This document shows, one piece after another, positions 1 through 7,381 of a stretch of 64,000 nucleotides of DNA. The notes beneath the pieces were generated by a model that saw nothing but the letters and a program-made list of their open reading frames with translations, was not told where the DNA came from and did not search any database. The DNA lies in NCBI RefSeq assembly GCF_009177095.1, contig NZ_AP021861.1, forward strand, positions 2,586,501 through 2,650,500, written 5' to 3'. The position numbers and the translations under genes were made by a program. Origin of the DNA: Lacipirellula parvula (GTDB lineage Bacteria; Planctomycetota; Planctomycetia; Pirellulales; Lacipirellulaceae). Every line of letters starts with the position of its first letter. The first letter of the stretch is position 1.

Positions 1-1
1 T

Positions 2-52
2 TCGCAGCAGTTCGACCTCTCTGCCGCACCGCGCGGCCCGCCGCTGGCGTAA
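2..52 (+). CDS. 3' end of an upstream gene (partial)
   Basis: An open frame enters at base 2, gives 16 residues ending in APRGPPLA and stops at TAA 50-52. A perfect hairpin starts at the next base, which is what one expects at a real gene end. Nothing about function can be read from so short a tail. It lies on the same strand as the candidate zinc-response genes that follow, so it may be the preceding member of that group. Confidence 0.3.
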   Translation, partial: SQQFDLSAAPRGPPLA

Positions 53-73
53 CGAGCGCACTTCTTGCGCTCG
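53..73 (+). terminator. Hairpin directly after the upstream stop codon
   Basis: CGAGCGCA and TGCGCTCG form a perfect 8-bp stem around the loop CTTCT, starting one base after the TAA. There is no clean T-run, so it may be a weak terminator or an mRNA 3' stabiliser. Confidence 0.5.
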
Positions 74-219
74 GCGATTGCGTTCTCTTGTCAGCTGCCC
101 GTTCGCTTGGATTGGCTTCCACGTTCGTTGCATGCGCGCAGTTTTAGCGCCGCTGCGAACGGGCGAGAGTTCCCTTCAGCATTGGTTCTCGCTCTGAATT
201 TTCCAGCAAGGGGTCCATC

Positions 220-999
220 GTGCGCGCACGGTCTGGATACGGTTTCACGCTCGTTGAGCTATTGGTCGTCATTGCCATTATTGGCGTGTTGATTGCGTTG
301 TTGCTGCCGGCGGTGCAAGCCGCTCGCGGCGCTGCGCGGCGTTCGCAATGTGCGAACAATCAGCGGCAAATTGGCTTGGCGATCCATCAGTTCGCCGACG
401 TGCACCGCGGGCGGTTTCCTGAAATCGCCCACGGCCACAGCGGTCACGAGGAGCCTGAAGACGCCTCCGATCCGCATGATCACGACGCGGAAGACGAGGT
501 CGATTCGTGGGTCTATTCGCTCGCGCCCTACATGGAAAGCGTCGATGCGATCCGGCTCTGCCCGGAGGATCACGAGCGGATCGAGAATACCAATGGGCGC
601 GTCACCAGCTACGCGATGAGCGGCTATTTGCAGGATCCGGCCAAGGCCTATCCGCCGTCGTCGCTGCCGCCGGGCGTCTCGCCGCCGGAGGGAATGTATG
701 GAAGCCTTTTCGATCTTCCGTCGACTCACGCCACGATCATGATGTTCGAGGCGGGGATGACCGTGGAGGCGACCTTCGACCATGTCGAAGCTCCCGAGTG
801 GTTCAGCGAGCAGAACCTCAAGCACAATGCGACCGATCGAAGCGTTTGGAACGCGGTTGAGCGGGAAGTGGCGGTGGACCGGCATACCGGCGCCGTCGCG
901 AACTGTCTCTATGCCGACGGGCACGTGAAGGCGCTCGCGTCGGAGGAGATTGCTCAGTGGTGCGACGAAGGTTTTGATTTTGCCAAGCCGCCGGAATAA
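220..999 (+). CDS. Prepilin-type N-terminal, DUF1559-like protein with a His/Asp-rich segment
   Basis: The 259-residue protein opens with a type IV prepilin-like leader: [20 protein letters not shown] at residues 8-27, with cleavage expected after G8 and F9 as the new N-terminus. Near the end, H-X10-DG (RHTG...YADGHVKAL) resembles the H-X9-DG signature of planctomycete DUF1559 proteins. Residues 70-92 are rich in His, Asp and Glu ([20 protein letters not shown]), a plausible metal-binding patch. Start is GTG at 220. It is likely exported and assembled or anchored as a pseudopilin-like protein; its exact role is unknown. Same-strand neighbours are PEP-CTERM proteins, one of an apparently Zur-linked family, so the His patch may relate to zinc (inference). 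Confidence 0.85.
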   Translation: MRARSGYGFTLVELLVVIAIIGVLIALLLPAVQAARGAARRSQCANNQRQIGLAIHQFADVHRGRFPEIAHGHSGHEEPEDASDPHDHDAEDEVDSWVYSLAPYMESVDAIRLCPEDHERIENTNGRVTSYAMSGYLQDPAKAYPPSSLPPGVSPPEGMYGSLFDLPSTHATIMMFEAGMTVEATFDHVEAPEWFSEQNLKHNATDRSVWNAVEREVAVDRHTGAVANCLYADGHVKALASEEIAQWCDEGFDFAKPPE

Positions 1000-1038
1000 G
1001 GGCTGGGCCAGCAGGCAAGTTCTGAGCATGCAATCGCC

Positions 1039-1057
1039 GCCGCAGCTCAGCTGCGGC
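1039..1057 (+). terminator. Hairpin after the DUF1559-like gene
   Basis: GCCGCAGCT and AGCTGCGGC form a near-perfect palindrome around one C, followed by TTCT. It lies 40 bases after the stop codon. A terminator role is plausible but the T-run is short. Confidence 0.4.
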
Positions 1058-1231
1058 TTCTAGAGTCCGTGCGCAAGCGTCGCCGCTACAACGTCGCTGC
1101 GCTCGGCGTCCTGTTTTTCAACGCGCTTCACCCCGCGAACGCTACCGGTGCGCGCATGCGCTCCACGCTCAGGGGGCAGGGCGTCGTTGAACTCACTCAC
1201 TTGCATTTATTCAACATTGGAACTGCTAACC

Positions 1232-2095
1232 ATGAAATTTTCTCACCTGTCTCTCTCTTGCCTGTTGGCTCTTAGTACTTGTTCGCTCGCTCCGAACTCT
1301 GCTCGCGCCCATAGCGACGCGCTGCTGACGAACGTCGGCGGCCAGGTCGCTGTCGGCACAGCGGCCGACATCGATGGTCCCGAAGAAGCGTTTGGCCTCC
1401 ACGCCGACGTCTTTGAGGCCATTTTACGTTCTGGATTCGCCCCGCCGACGCCGGCTGATTTCGAAGGGGACGAGCCTGGCTTCTTTGGCCTGCATGGCGT
1501 CAACGACGCCGCCAAGCTGGCGGCGCTCGGCGCCGCGGCCTTGCCGCCGGGCGCCGCGGTGACGGGAAGCATCACGACGTTCACCGTCAACGGCGCGAGC
1601 GACTCGCTGTTTTACTGGAACGGCGTCGGCGCCGTCGATTTTCAGCCGATCAGCGCGGCTCAACCGGGCGTGACGTTCGCCTTCAGCCCGGCAGCGTTCG
1701 GCGCCACCGGACCGAACGGCGCGCTCGACGATCACCCGATCTACCAGATCAACCATCCGACCGGCACGCCCGCCGACGGCGTGTATCTCGTGGCGCCGAC
1801 GATTGGCGTCGCGGGGCTGAGCGACTCGCGGCCGTTTTACATGGCGTTTCTCGTTGATGCCTTAATCACCGGCGAGGACGAACTCGAACTGGTTGAAGCG
1901 GCGCTGGAAGGTTTGGAAGAGGAGGCGACGCCTGATGCACTTGCCGACTTCGGAGGCGGAGTGGCGAAAGACTTTGCGTATTACGAAACGAGCGTCGCGT
2001 GGATTGAGGGGAATCTCGTCGTGCCGGAACCGGCGACCGCCTCGCTGGGGGCGTTGAGCTTCCTCGCTCTGTTGGCAACCCGTCGGAAGCGGTAA
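1232..2095 (+). CDS. PEP-CTERM exported protein, HADALL/HSDALL type
   Basis: The ATG at 1232 is chosen because a signal peptide starts there (MKFSHLSLSCLLALSTC...ARA-HSDA); an upstream in-frame ATG at 1148 would bury it. The mature protein begins HSDALLTNVGGQVAVG and ends with VPEPATASLGALSFLALLA followed by RRKR, a PEP-CTERM sorting signal that an exosortase would recognise. The product is 287 residues. The start HSDALL...VAVGTADID resembles HADVLVQTLGNRLATGSADFD of the next gene, so the two look like paralogues. Function is unknown. Position next to a probable Zur-linked PEP-CTERM gene suggests a surface metal-related role (inference). Confidence 0.85.
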   Translation: MKFSHLSLSCLLALSTCSLAPNSARAHSDALLTNVGGQVAVGTAADIDGPEEAFGLHADVFEAILRSGFAPPTPADFEGDEPGFFGLHGVNDAAKLAALGAAALPPGAAVTGSITTFTVNGASDSLFYWNGVGAVDFQPISAAQPGVTFAFSPAAFGATGPNGALDDHPIYQINHPTGTPADGVYLVAPTIGVAGLSDSRPFYMAFLVDALITGEDELELVEAALEGLEEEATPDALADFGGGVAKDFAYYETSVAWIEGNLVVPEPATASLGALSFLALLATRRKR

Positions 2096-2122
2096 CGCGC
2101 GACTTGCGCTGGCTTAGGTTGG

Positions 2123-2157
2123 GCAGCAGCCTCTCGGTTCACGCCAGAGGCTGCTGC
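2123..2157 (+). terminator. 12-bp stem hairpin after the first PEP-CTERM gene
   Basis: GCAGCAGCCTCT and AGAGGCTGCTGC pair perfectly across an 11-base loop, 27 bases after the stop codon. No T-run follows, so Rho-independent termination is not assured. Confidence 0.5.
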
Positions 2158-2227
2158 CGCGAGCCGCATCGAACGCTGATTTCTGCTAATCAATCACTTC
2201 AACGCCACTACGGCAAAAGCGTTTCCT

Positions 2228-3280
2228 ATGTTTTACTTATTCATCATTACAAGAATACGAAGCCGCCCTCTCGGCGTCGTACTTGCACTCGCGATAGCCG
2301 CCGTCGTGGCAGACAACGCGCACGCGCAACATGCGGACGTTTTGGTGCAAACGCTCGGCAATCGCCTGGCGACAGGCAGCGCGGATTTCGATTCGGGCTC
2401 GTGGACGCTCGGCCGGCGCGTTTATTCGTCGGAGTTTGGCAGCAACTGGTCGGTGAACAATCCCGGCTTCAACGCCCTCGCCGCGACTTCGCCCTCGATG
2501 CCCGCGGGCGCCAGTCGGTTGCCCGGCAACACGTCCCTCGCGTGGGACTTCATGCCGATGAAAATCGACGGCGTGTTGCAAAACGCGTTTTACTGGGATG
2601 GAGCCGGATCGACCGCGGCAGCCGTCGACTTTGGCGCGTTGCCGGGGCCTGATTACGAGATCGCACTTTACGGCCGCAACGCGCCGGTCGCGGTCGATGG
2701 CGCAGCGTCGCTCGTCGCGGGCGATGTGATTGACGTCACGAGCAGCAGCGGCGCGCTTCACTCGCACCGGTACTTATACCTCGACTCGGGCAACCAGAAT
2801 GCCGCGGGGCCGCCGGTTGATGGGATCTACCTGCTGTCGTTGCGGATGAAGATGAACGGCTACGATCCGTCGCAACCGATCTACATGGTGCTCGGTACGC
2901 CCGGGTCAACGCTCGCGGCATTGCAAGCGGCGGAATCATGGGTAACGGCGTGGGCTGATGAGTTGGCGCCCGACTTCGACGCCGACTTCAACGGCGATTG
3001 GGTCGTCGACGGCAGCGATTTTCTCGTTTGGCAGCGGAACTTCGGCGCGACGAACGCACGGTTGGTGCTGGGCGACGCTGATCGCGATGGGACCGTCGGC
3101 GCTGGCGACCTTGCGGCGTGGCGCGAGGAGTTTGGGTTGTCGATCGACTCGTTTGCGGGGGCGGTCAATGGGACGCTACCGACGCCGGCAGTGAGTGTTG
3201 TTCCCGAGCCGAGCGGCGCGGTGCTTGCGCTGCTTGGCATCTCCGCGCTTGCCCGCTGCGTACGAATGAGATTGCACTAA
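2228..3280 (+). CDS. PEP-CTERM exported protein with dockerin-like repeats
   Basis: This 350-residue protein has an N-terminal signal peptide ending near AHAQ-HADV. A domain similar to that of the preceding gene follows (HADVLVQTLGNRLATGSADF). Two dockerin-like Ca-binding loops lie at about 256-300: DFNGDWVVDGSDFLVW and DADRDGTVGAGDLAAWREEF. The tail VVPEPSGAVLALLGISALA is a PEP-CTERM signal. Dockerin-like loops before a PEP-CTERM tail are frequent in planctomycete surface proteins. It probably arose by duplication of the 1232 gene, with the dockerin part added or lost in one copy. Ligand and function are unknown; the shared mature N-terminus HADV/HSDA is the best handle. Confidence 0.85.
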   Translation: MFYLFIITRIRSRPLGVVLALAIAAVVADNAHAQHADVLVQTLGNRLATGSADFDSGSWTLGRRVYSSEFGSNWSVNNPGFNALAATSPSMPAGASRLPGNTSLAWDFMPMKIDGVLQNAFYWDGAGSTAAAVDFGALPGPDYEIALYGRNAPVAVDGAASLVAGDVIDVTSSSGALHSHRYLYLDSGNQNAAGPPVDGIYLLSLRMKMNGYDPSQPIYMVLGTPGSTLAALQAAESWVTAWADELAPDFDADFNGDWVVDGSDFLVWQRNFGATNARLVLGDADRDGTVGAGDLAAWREEFGLSIDSFAGAVNGTLPTPAVSVVPEPSGAVLALLGISALARCVRMRLH

Positions 3281-3335
3281 ACGCCGCTGGCGCCTCATCT
3301 GAGTTTCTAAAATCGCAACGTAGCGACCACCCTCA

Positions 3336-3746
3336 ATGCCCAACACCTCGACAACCCGATCAACGGCGTTCGCGCTGCTGACCCTCATCGGGTGCGTCGG
3401 CGGTTTGGGTTCGGGATTGCACGCGCTGGTCCATCAGTTTGGCGGCTACGCCCACTGCTATTGGCATGCAGTGCAGTGCCGGCACGAGTTCTTCTCGCCC
3501 AGTGGCGGAGAAGCGACAGGCCATGCCATTGGTGAAGCTGCCGGCTTCACCGCCCATGAGGCGGCGGGTCGCGGCGAGTGCCCGATCTGCACGCTGGTCG
3601 ATCGCTACCACGCGCCGCCAGTGACGCCACCGACAACTTGCACGGCAGTGCTCCTTCACACCGCCGTGATCCCGGTTGAACCTTGCCTACCTCACTCAGA
3701 GCCTCGCCGGGCGCACCGCCCGCGCGGCCCTCCTCGCAGCGTCTGA
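3336..3746 (+). CDS. Small Cys/His-rich exported or membrane protein
   Basis: The 136-residue product has one N-terminal hydrophobic segment (AFALLTLIGCVGGLGSGLHA). A region dense in Cys and His follows: HALVHQFGGYAHCYWHAVQC, RHEFF, GHAIGEAAGFTAHEA and CPIC at about 86-89. The CPIC pair and the spread of His look like metal-binding positions; the arrangement recalls small DUF2946-type proteins, but I do not assign that family. The C-terminus is Pro/Arg-rich. It lies 55 bases after one PEP-CTERM gene and 186 before another on the same strand, which supports membership in the same metal-related group. Function unknown. Confidence 0.6.
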   Translation: MPNTSTTRSTAFALLTLIGCVGGLGSGLHALVHQFGGYAHCYWHAVQCRHEFFSPSGGEATGHAIGEAAGFTAHEAAGRGECPICTLVDRYHAPPVTPPTTCTAVLLHTAVIPVEPCLPHSEPRRAHRPRGPPRSV

Positions 3747-3769
3747 GCGATTTCGCACCGCTCCCTCTA

Positions 3770-3830
3770 GCTGCCGTTCTTTCTTGCGGCGTCTGCCGCA
3801 ACTCGCCGATTGGCAAAAAAGAACGGCAGC
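3770..3830 (+). other. Nested double inverted repeat between two cluster genes
   Basis: Outer arms GCTGCCGTTCTTT (3770-3782) and AAAGAACGGCAGC (3818-3830) pair perfectly over 13 bp. Inside, TTGCGGC and GCCGCAA (3784-3801) form a second perfect stem with a 4-base loop. The structure sits between the Cys/His protein gene and the all3515-like gene. It could be a terminator, an attenuator or an operator; sequence alone does not decide. Confidence 0.55.
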
Positions 3831-3932
3831 CCCGCGCGCACGCTGCGCCGACCTTACTGGCCCGGCGACCGCGTCGCGTGTTCATTGAAGACGCCATCAT
3901 TTTTGAATTCATCAATTACGAGGTACTGAATA

Positions 3933-4769
3933 ATGAGGTTTTTGTCTCGAATCGCCGGCTGCGTTGCAGCGCTGGCTATGATTTCTCTGTCGGCTGTCGC
4001 AGCTCGCGCGGCGCAGCACAACTACTACGTTACCGTCGACGGGCGGCCGACGCTCACGTCGGGAACGTACGCGGGGCAGGCTAATCCGAATAGCGGCCGG
4101 CTCACCCTGTTGTACGCCCACTGGAACGACGCGACGCCATCGTCGAATCACTTCCATGGCATCGGCGTCTACTCGTTGACGGGCCCGGCGGACGCGCCGA
4201 CGGTGGCCGACACCAACGCGAACAACCGGCTCCCTGAGACCTACACGGCGCAAGTGCCGTTAACGCTTAAGGCGGGCGCCGGGGCTTACGCCGGAAAGTT
4301 GGTGAGCGGAGAGAATGGCGAGCACTACAGCGACCTGACGCTCTCCTCGATCCACGATCTGCAAGCGGCAGCGACGGCGAACCTGACGAGCCCTGAGGGG
4401 TACATGTACAACAGCAACGCTGGGTACACGAACACTCCGCTAACGGGGCTCAATCTGGCGCTGGAGATTGTTTCGATTTCGCCGGGGCTCAACCTGGGGG
4501 CTGCCGGATTGAACCAGCCGGGCGACCGGTTGGCGATTGGCGCCGAAGGAAGCTGGCCGTTTGAACCAGTCTTTTGGACCGACGGCAACGCGGCCGCGGG
4601 GAACTATTCTGCGGCGCTGCGGTTCGTTGATCAGGCGAACGTGTTCGGCTCGTCCGGCACGTTCAACGTCGACTTCACGGTCGTTCCCGAACCGGCGAGC
4701 GTCGGCATGGCACTGATTGCTGGGCTGGGGTTCGTCGTGGCGACTTATCGGTTTCGTCGTAGTAAGTAG
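3933..4769 (+). CDS. all3515-family (Zur-linked) PEP-CTERM protein
   Basis: The 278-residue protein has a signal peptide (MRFLSRIAGCVAALAMISL...ARA-AQHN) and a PEP-CTERM tail (VVPEPASVGMALIAGLGFVV then RFRRSK). Its body shows HNYYVTVDGRPTLTSGTYAG, LTLLYAHWND, SNHFHGIGVYSLTG and LPETYTAQVPL. These blocks, especially the HFHGIG motif with an ANPN-x-RLTLLYAHW stretch, match what I know of the all3515 family of PEP-CTERM proteins, named from a cyanobacterial gene repressed by the zinc regulator Zur. The family assignment is by eye. The His residues fit a periplasmic or surface zinc-handling role. A strong terminator follows, so it is probably the last gene of the group. Confidence 0.8.
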   Translation: MRFLSRIAGCVAALAMISLSAVAARAAQHNYYVTVDGRPTLTSGTYAGQANPNSGRLTLLYAHWNDATPSSNHFHGIGVYSLTGPADAPTVADTNANNRLPETYTAQVPLTLKAGAGAYAGKLVSGENGEHYSDLTLSSIHDLQAAATANLTSPEGYMYNSNAGYTNTPLTGLNLALEIVSISPGLNLGAAGLNQPGDRLAIGAEGSWPFEPVFWTDGNAAAGNYSAALRFVDQANVFGSSGTFNVDFTVVPEPASVGMALIAGLGFVVATYRFRRSK

Positions 4770-4782
4770 TAGGTAACATCGG

Positions 4783-4825
4783 CGCGTCGGCCCGTTGCTT
4801 GCGGCGGGCCGACGCGATTTTCTTT
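4783..4825 (+). terminator. Rho-independent terminator of the all3515-like gene
   Basis: CGCGTCGGCCCG (4783-4794) and CGGGCCGACGCG (4805-4816) form a perfect 12-bp stem with a 10-base loop, followed by ATTTTCTTT. It lies 14 bases after the stop codon. Confidence 0.8.
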
Positions 4826-4826
4826 G

Positions 4827-4905
4827 AAAGCCACCGGCTCTGCCGGTGGACGGAGTAGGCTGGAGCTTGCCGGCAATTCGTCCACCGGCGGAGCCGGTGG
4901 CTTTC
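4827..4905. repeat. Paired-palindrome intergenic repeat, GCCACCGGC family
   Basis: AAAGCCACCGGCTCTGCCGG opens the element and CCACCGGCGGAGCCGGTGGC near its end closes it. Each arm is itself a hairpin and the two arms are also complementary to each other, with about 35 bases between. A single-arm version lies at 6366-6400. Confidence 0.75.
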
Positions 4906-5030
4906 ATCGAACATTGTAAGGCGGAGCCGGCGACTCTAGCCCGTTTCGGCAAAGTTTGTTACCTTGTCGGCGTTGGCGCGATCGATCCGCCGACCCTCTT
5001 CTCCCGCGACGACACTTACCGGGCCGACCG

Positions 5031-5579
5031 ATGACCACAGCCATTGCAGGGGTTGCTCCCGCCACCGAGCGCGAAGTCACGATCATGTCGGTGTGGCCGT
5101 CGCTGGCCTCCACGGCCTACGGCCGTTGGTGGGGACGCCGGTTTGAGAGTGAGATTGGCTTTTCGTTCTTGGGGATTCCGCTGACGCTGGGCCGGTTGAT
5201 GGCCCTCGTCTCGATCCCGTTTATCTTGCCGCTCTATTTTCACATGTTGATCCCGCGAATTCCGTTCGTGATCGCCGGAATTCCGAACGCCGCCTGCCGC
5301 CGCTATCGGTTGACCAACAAGCGAGTGATCGTCGAACTCCCCTTCGGCGGCGGAGAACAGCAGGCCGTGTCGCTCGATCGGTTCGACTCGGTGACGCTCG
5401 AAGTGTTGCCGGGGCAGGGGTGGTACCCTGCGGGCGATCTCATCTTCCGCAACGGGCAGATCGAAACGCTCCGCCTGAGCGGCGTCCCGCATCCTGAGCC
5501 TTTCCGGCAAACCTGCCTCAAGGCGCATCAGGTCTACATCGGCGTCCAGAAAGCCCGCGCGATGGGCGTGGCTGTCTAG
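5031..5579 (+). CDS. Membrane protein with bacterial PH-like domain
   Basis: The 182-residue protein has a hydrophobic pair at about 42-88 (LGIPLTLGRLMALVSIPFIL and MLIPRIPFVIAGIPNA). A compact beta-rich segment follows, starting YRLTNKRVIVELPFGGGEQQ and continuing SLDRFDSVTLE and GDLIFRNGQIETLRLSGVPH. The pattern 'YRLTNKRV' followed by a mixed beta region is typical of bacterial PH-domain membrane proteins of the YdbS type. Start at ATG 5031 gives no strong Shine-Dalgarno, and an in-frame ATG at 5073 (MSVW) is possible. The TAG stop is the first triplet of a palindromic repeat. Ligand and role are unknown. Confidence 0.65.
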   Translation: MTTAIAGVAPATEREVTIMSVWPSLASTAYGRWWGRRFESEIGFSFLGIPLTLGRLMALVSIPFILPLYFHMLIPRIPFVIAGIPNAACRRYRLTNKRVIVELPFGGGEQQAVSLDRFDSVTLEVLPGQGWYPAGDLIFRNGQIETLRLSGVPHPEPFRQTCLKAHQVYIGVQKARAMGVAV

Positions 5580-5663
5580 CCCCGGGCTCCGCCCGGGGGT
5601 GAGTCTCCATTCCGTTAGGCATTGCCCTACGTGCTGCAACCCCCGGGCGAAGCCCGGGGCTAG
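5577..5663. repeat. Paired-palindrome repeat, CCCGGG family, complete copy
   Basis: TAGCCCCGGGCTCCGCCCGG at the left and CCCCCGGGCGAAGCCCGGGG at the right are self-complementary and mutually complementary, with about 40 bases between. The first three bases are the stop codon of the preceding gene. Other copies are at 30717, 41306 and 49582. Confidence 0.75.
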
Positions 5664-5858
5664 GAATGCCGTCGCATTGCCGCGTCACGCTTCCGTTTGT
5701 AACGACCACGGTATCGCTGCCGAAGTCGCGAGCCGCGCGCATCGTGCCGAATGAGCCCGCCGGCAAAGTTTGGCGCCGGCGCCGCTGTCGCGATCGTCCG
5801 AAGAACTTTCTGTTCCGCATTCTCGGTGCGGAGGGGGAGTCAACCTGCGGAGAACTCC

Positions 5859-6347
5859 ATGCGCAACGCGTCGGTGTGCCTGTCTGCAGCGTTGGCTCTA
5901 TGCCTGTCGGCCGCGCCGACGTTGCGAGCCGAAGAAGCTCCCCACGCCGCAGCTCTTACCACATCGGCTAAGCCACTACTCCGCCACGGCATCTTCCGCT
6001 TCACGAGCTATCCCGCCGCTTGGACGGCCGCCCAGGAGTCGAACCGGCCGATCCTGGTCTACGCGACGGCGCCAAATTGCCCCCACTGCGTGCGGATGAT
6101 CAAAGAGACGTACGGCGCCGCAAGCGTCAAGCAACTGGCCGTCGAGTCATTCGAAACGGTCTACGTCGACCGGGCCGAACAGCCCGAACTCGCTGCGAAG
6201 CTAAAGATTCGCTATTTCCCATCGACGATCATCGTCGCGCCGAACAACGAAGTTCTCGACGTCGTCGAGGGCTATGTCGACGCGGCGACGCTGAAGCAGC
6301 GGATGCAGACGTCGTTCGCGGCGCACGAACGCTCGACGCGGAAATAA
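5859..6347 (+). CDS. Exported thioredoxin-fold protein (CPHC active site)
   Basis: ATG 5859 is preceded by GGAGA and begins a signal peptide (MRNASVCLSAALALCLSAAP...RAEE), so it is preferred over an in-frame ATG at 5751. The mature part contains ATAPNCPHCVRM, with the redox pair C74 and C77, and RYFPSTIIV with the cis-proline expected of thioredoxins. The 162-residue length fits a single-domain thioredoxin-like protein. It probably acts as a periplasmic disulfide reductase or oxidase. Partner and substrate are not shown by the context; it converges on a cupin gene across a perfect 16-bp palindrome. Confidence 0.85.
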   Translation: MRNASVCLSAALALCLSAAPTLRAEEAPHAAALTTSAKPLLRHGIFRFTSYPAAWTAAQESNRPILVYATAPNCPHCVRMIKETYGAASVKQLAVESFETVYVDRAEQPELAAKLKIRYFPSTIIVAPNNEVLDVVEGYVDAATLKQRMQTSFAAHERSTRK

Positions 6348-6365
6348 GGCAGAAAAACGAACGAG

Positions 6366-6400
6366 CATCAAAGCCACCGGCTCCGCCGGTGGCTTTGATG
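6366..6400. terminator. Bidirectional hairpin between convergent genes
   Basis: CATCAAAGCCACCGGC and GCCGGTGGCTTTGATG form a perfect 16-bp stem with a 3-base loop, placed between two converging genes. It belongs to the same sequence family as the repeat at 4827-4905. Confidence 0.65.
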
Positions 6401-6412
6401 AGCTAGCCCAAC

Positions 6413-7381
6413 CTACGCGTGGGCGACCTCGCGACGATGCGATTCATCGAGCGGCCGGACGCAGTTCGGCGCTTCGAGATCGACCTCAAACGTGATCGGG
6501 TACTTGTACCCCTGCGGAGCTGGCGGTTTCAGGCCCGGCACGCGACGGCAAACCCGCAGCGCGAATTCTTTGAGGGCCGGCCGCCAGCCTTCCAGTTCCG
6601 TCCGCCGCCAGGTTCCGCCCAATAGGTCGCGGAAGTGGCGGTTGGCCAGGAAGACGTTGTTCCGCCGAGCAGCCCGCGGCGTCATGTGTTCGGTCGAGAG
6701 CGAGACGTTCAGCCCCTCGGTGTTCACGACGCGATGGGGCGTATGCTGCGGCCAGGTGATCATTTCGCCCGGCTCAAGGTCGTGGACGACGGCCAGTTCG
6801 TCCCATTCGCTGCGGAAGTCGAGCTCTTCGCTCTTCTCGCCGCAGAGGACGCCTTCGATCGTTTCGTCGCTGACGATGCTCGATTCGAGCGGGTAAGCCC
6901 ACACTCGCTTCTTGCCGCGGAGGTGCCAGAGCATGTTCGCCGGGCAGTCTAGATGGTAGTACACCATCGCTTCGGGCGAAGAGATCAGCAGATTCGCGGA
7001 GTGGTTGAATGTTTCGAGGCCGGGGCAGGCCTCTTCGAGATTCTCGTAGAGCGCGAGAACGAGCTCGGCGTATTCGGGGTGATGGTCCATCACGCGGCGA
7101 ACATTCAGCCAGATGCGACCCTTGCGAGCGGCTTCCAGGAGTTCAGCGGCGTCGAGGTTCCCGGCGCGACCTTCCTGCCAATCGCTGCGGCGGGTCGGGT
7201 TCGTCCCCATCGTGTTGATGCCGAGATCGCGACGCGGGTGGCGGTCGAGCAGGTCGATCAACTGGTCGTCGCCGAACAACTCTAGCTGGTTGAGCCGATG
7301 TTGCGCGACGAAGATGTTTCGCTCCATGCGAGCGGCTTGTTCGGGGGTCCAGTTCTCGAGCAGCTTAAAGTTGTTGGCCAT
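6413..7381 (-). CDS. JmjC/cupin-like Fe(II) oxygenase family protein
   Basis: The start at 7381 gives a 322-residue protein, MANNFKLLENWTPEQ. The cupin-like core includes YYHLDCPANMLWHLRGKKRV. H143 and D145 form the HxD of a JmjC-type facial triad, and PQHTPHRVVN supplies the distal His (H213 or H216). This is the arrangement of 2-oxoglutarate/Fe(II) cupin-like hydroxylases. An N-terminal helical region precedes it. Substrate is unknown; protein, rRNA or small-molecule hydroxylation are all possible. About 255 bases further upstream are open in frame, but that extension is Arg/Pro-rich and lacks a convincing start. Confidence 0.7.
   Translation of the reverse strand: MANNFKLLENWTPEQAARMERNIFVAQHRLNQLELFGDDQLIDLLDRHPRRDLGINTMGTNPTRRSDWQEGRAGNLDAAELLEAARKGRIWLNVRRVMDHHPEYAELVLALYENLEEACPGLETFNHSANLLISSPEAMVYYHLDCPANMLWHLRGKKRVWAYPLESSIVSDETIEGVLCGEKSEELDFRSEWDELAVVHDLEPGEMITWPQHTPHRVVNTEGLNVSLSTEHMTPRAARRNNVFLANRHFRDLLGGTWRRTELEGWRPALKEFALRVCRRVPGLKPPAPQGYKYPITFEVDLEAPNCVRPLDESHRREVAHA

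Noticed and set aside
259-1029. 256-codon minus-strand frame opposite the DUF1559-like gene
   Set aside because: The plus-strand product has a clear prepilin leader and H-x-DG motif; the minus frame is compositionally Arg-rich and featureless.
1-4769. A Zur operator shared by the cluster genes
   Set aside because: I looked upstream of 220, 1232, 2228 and 3933 for a common AT-rich palindrome and saw none that recurs. The zinc link rests on protein families only.
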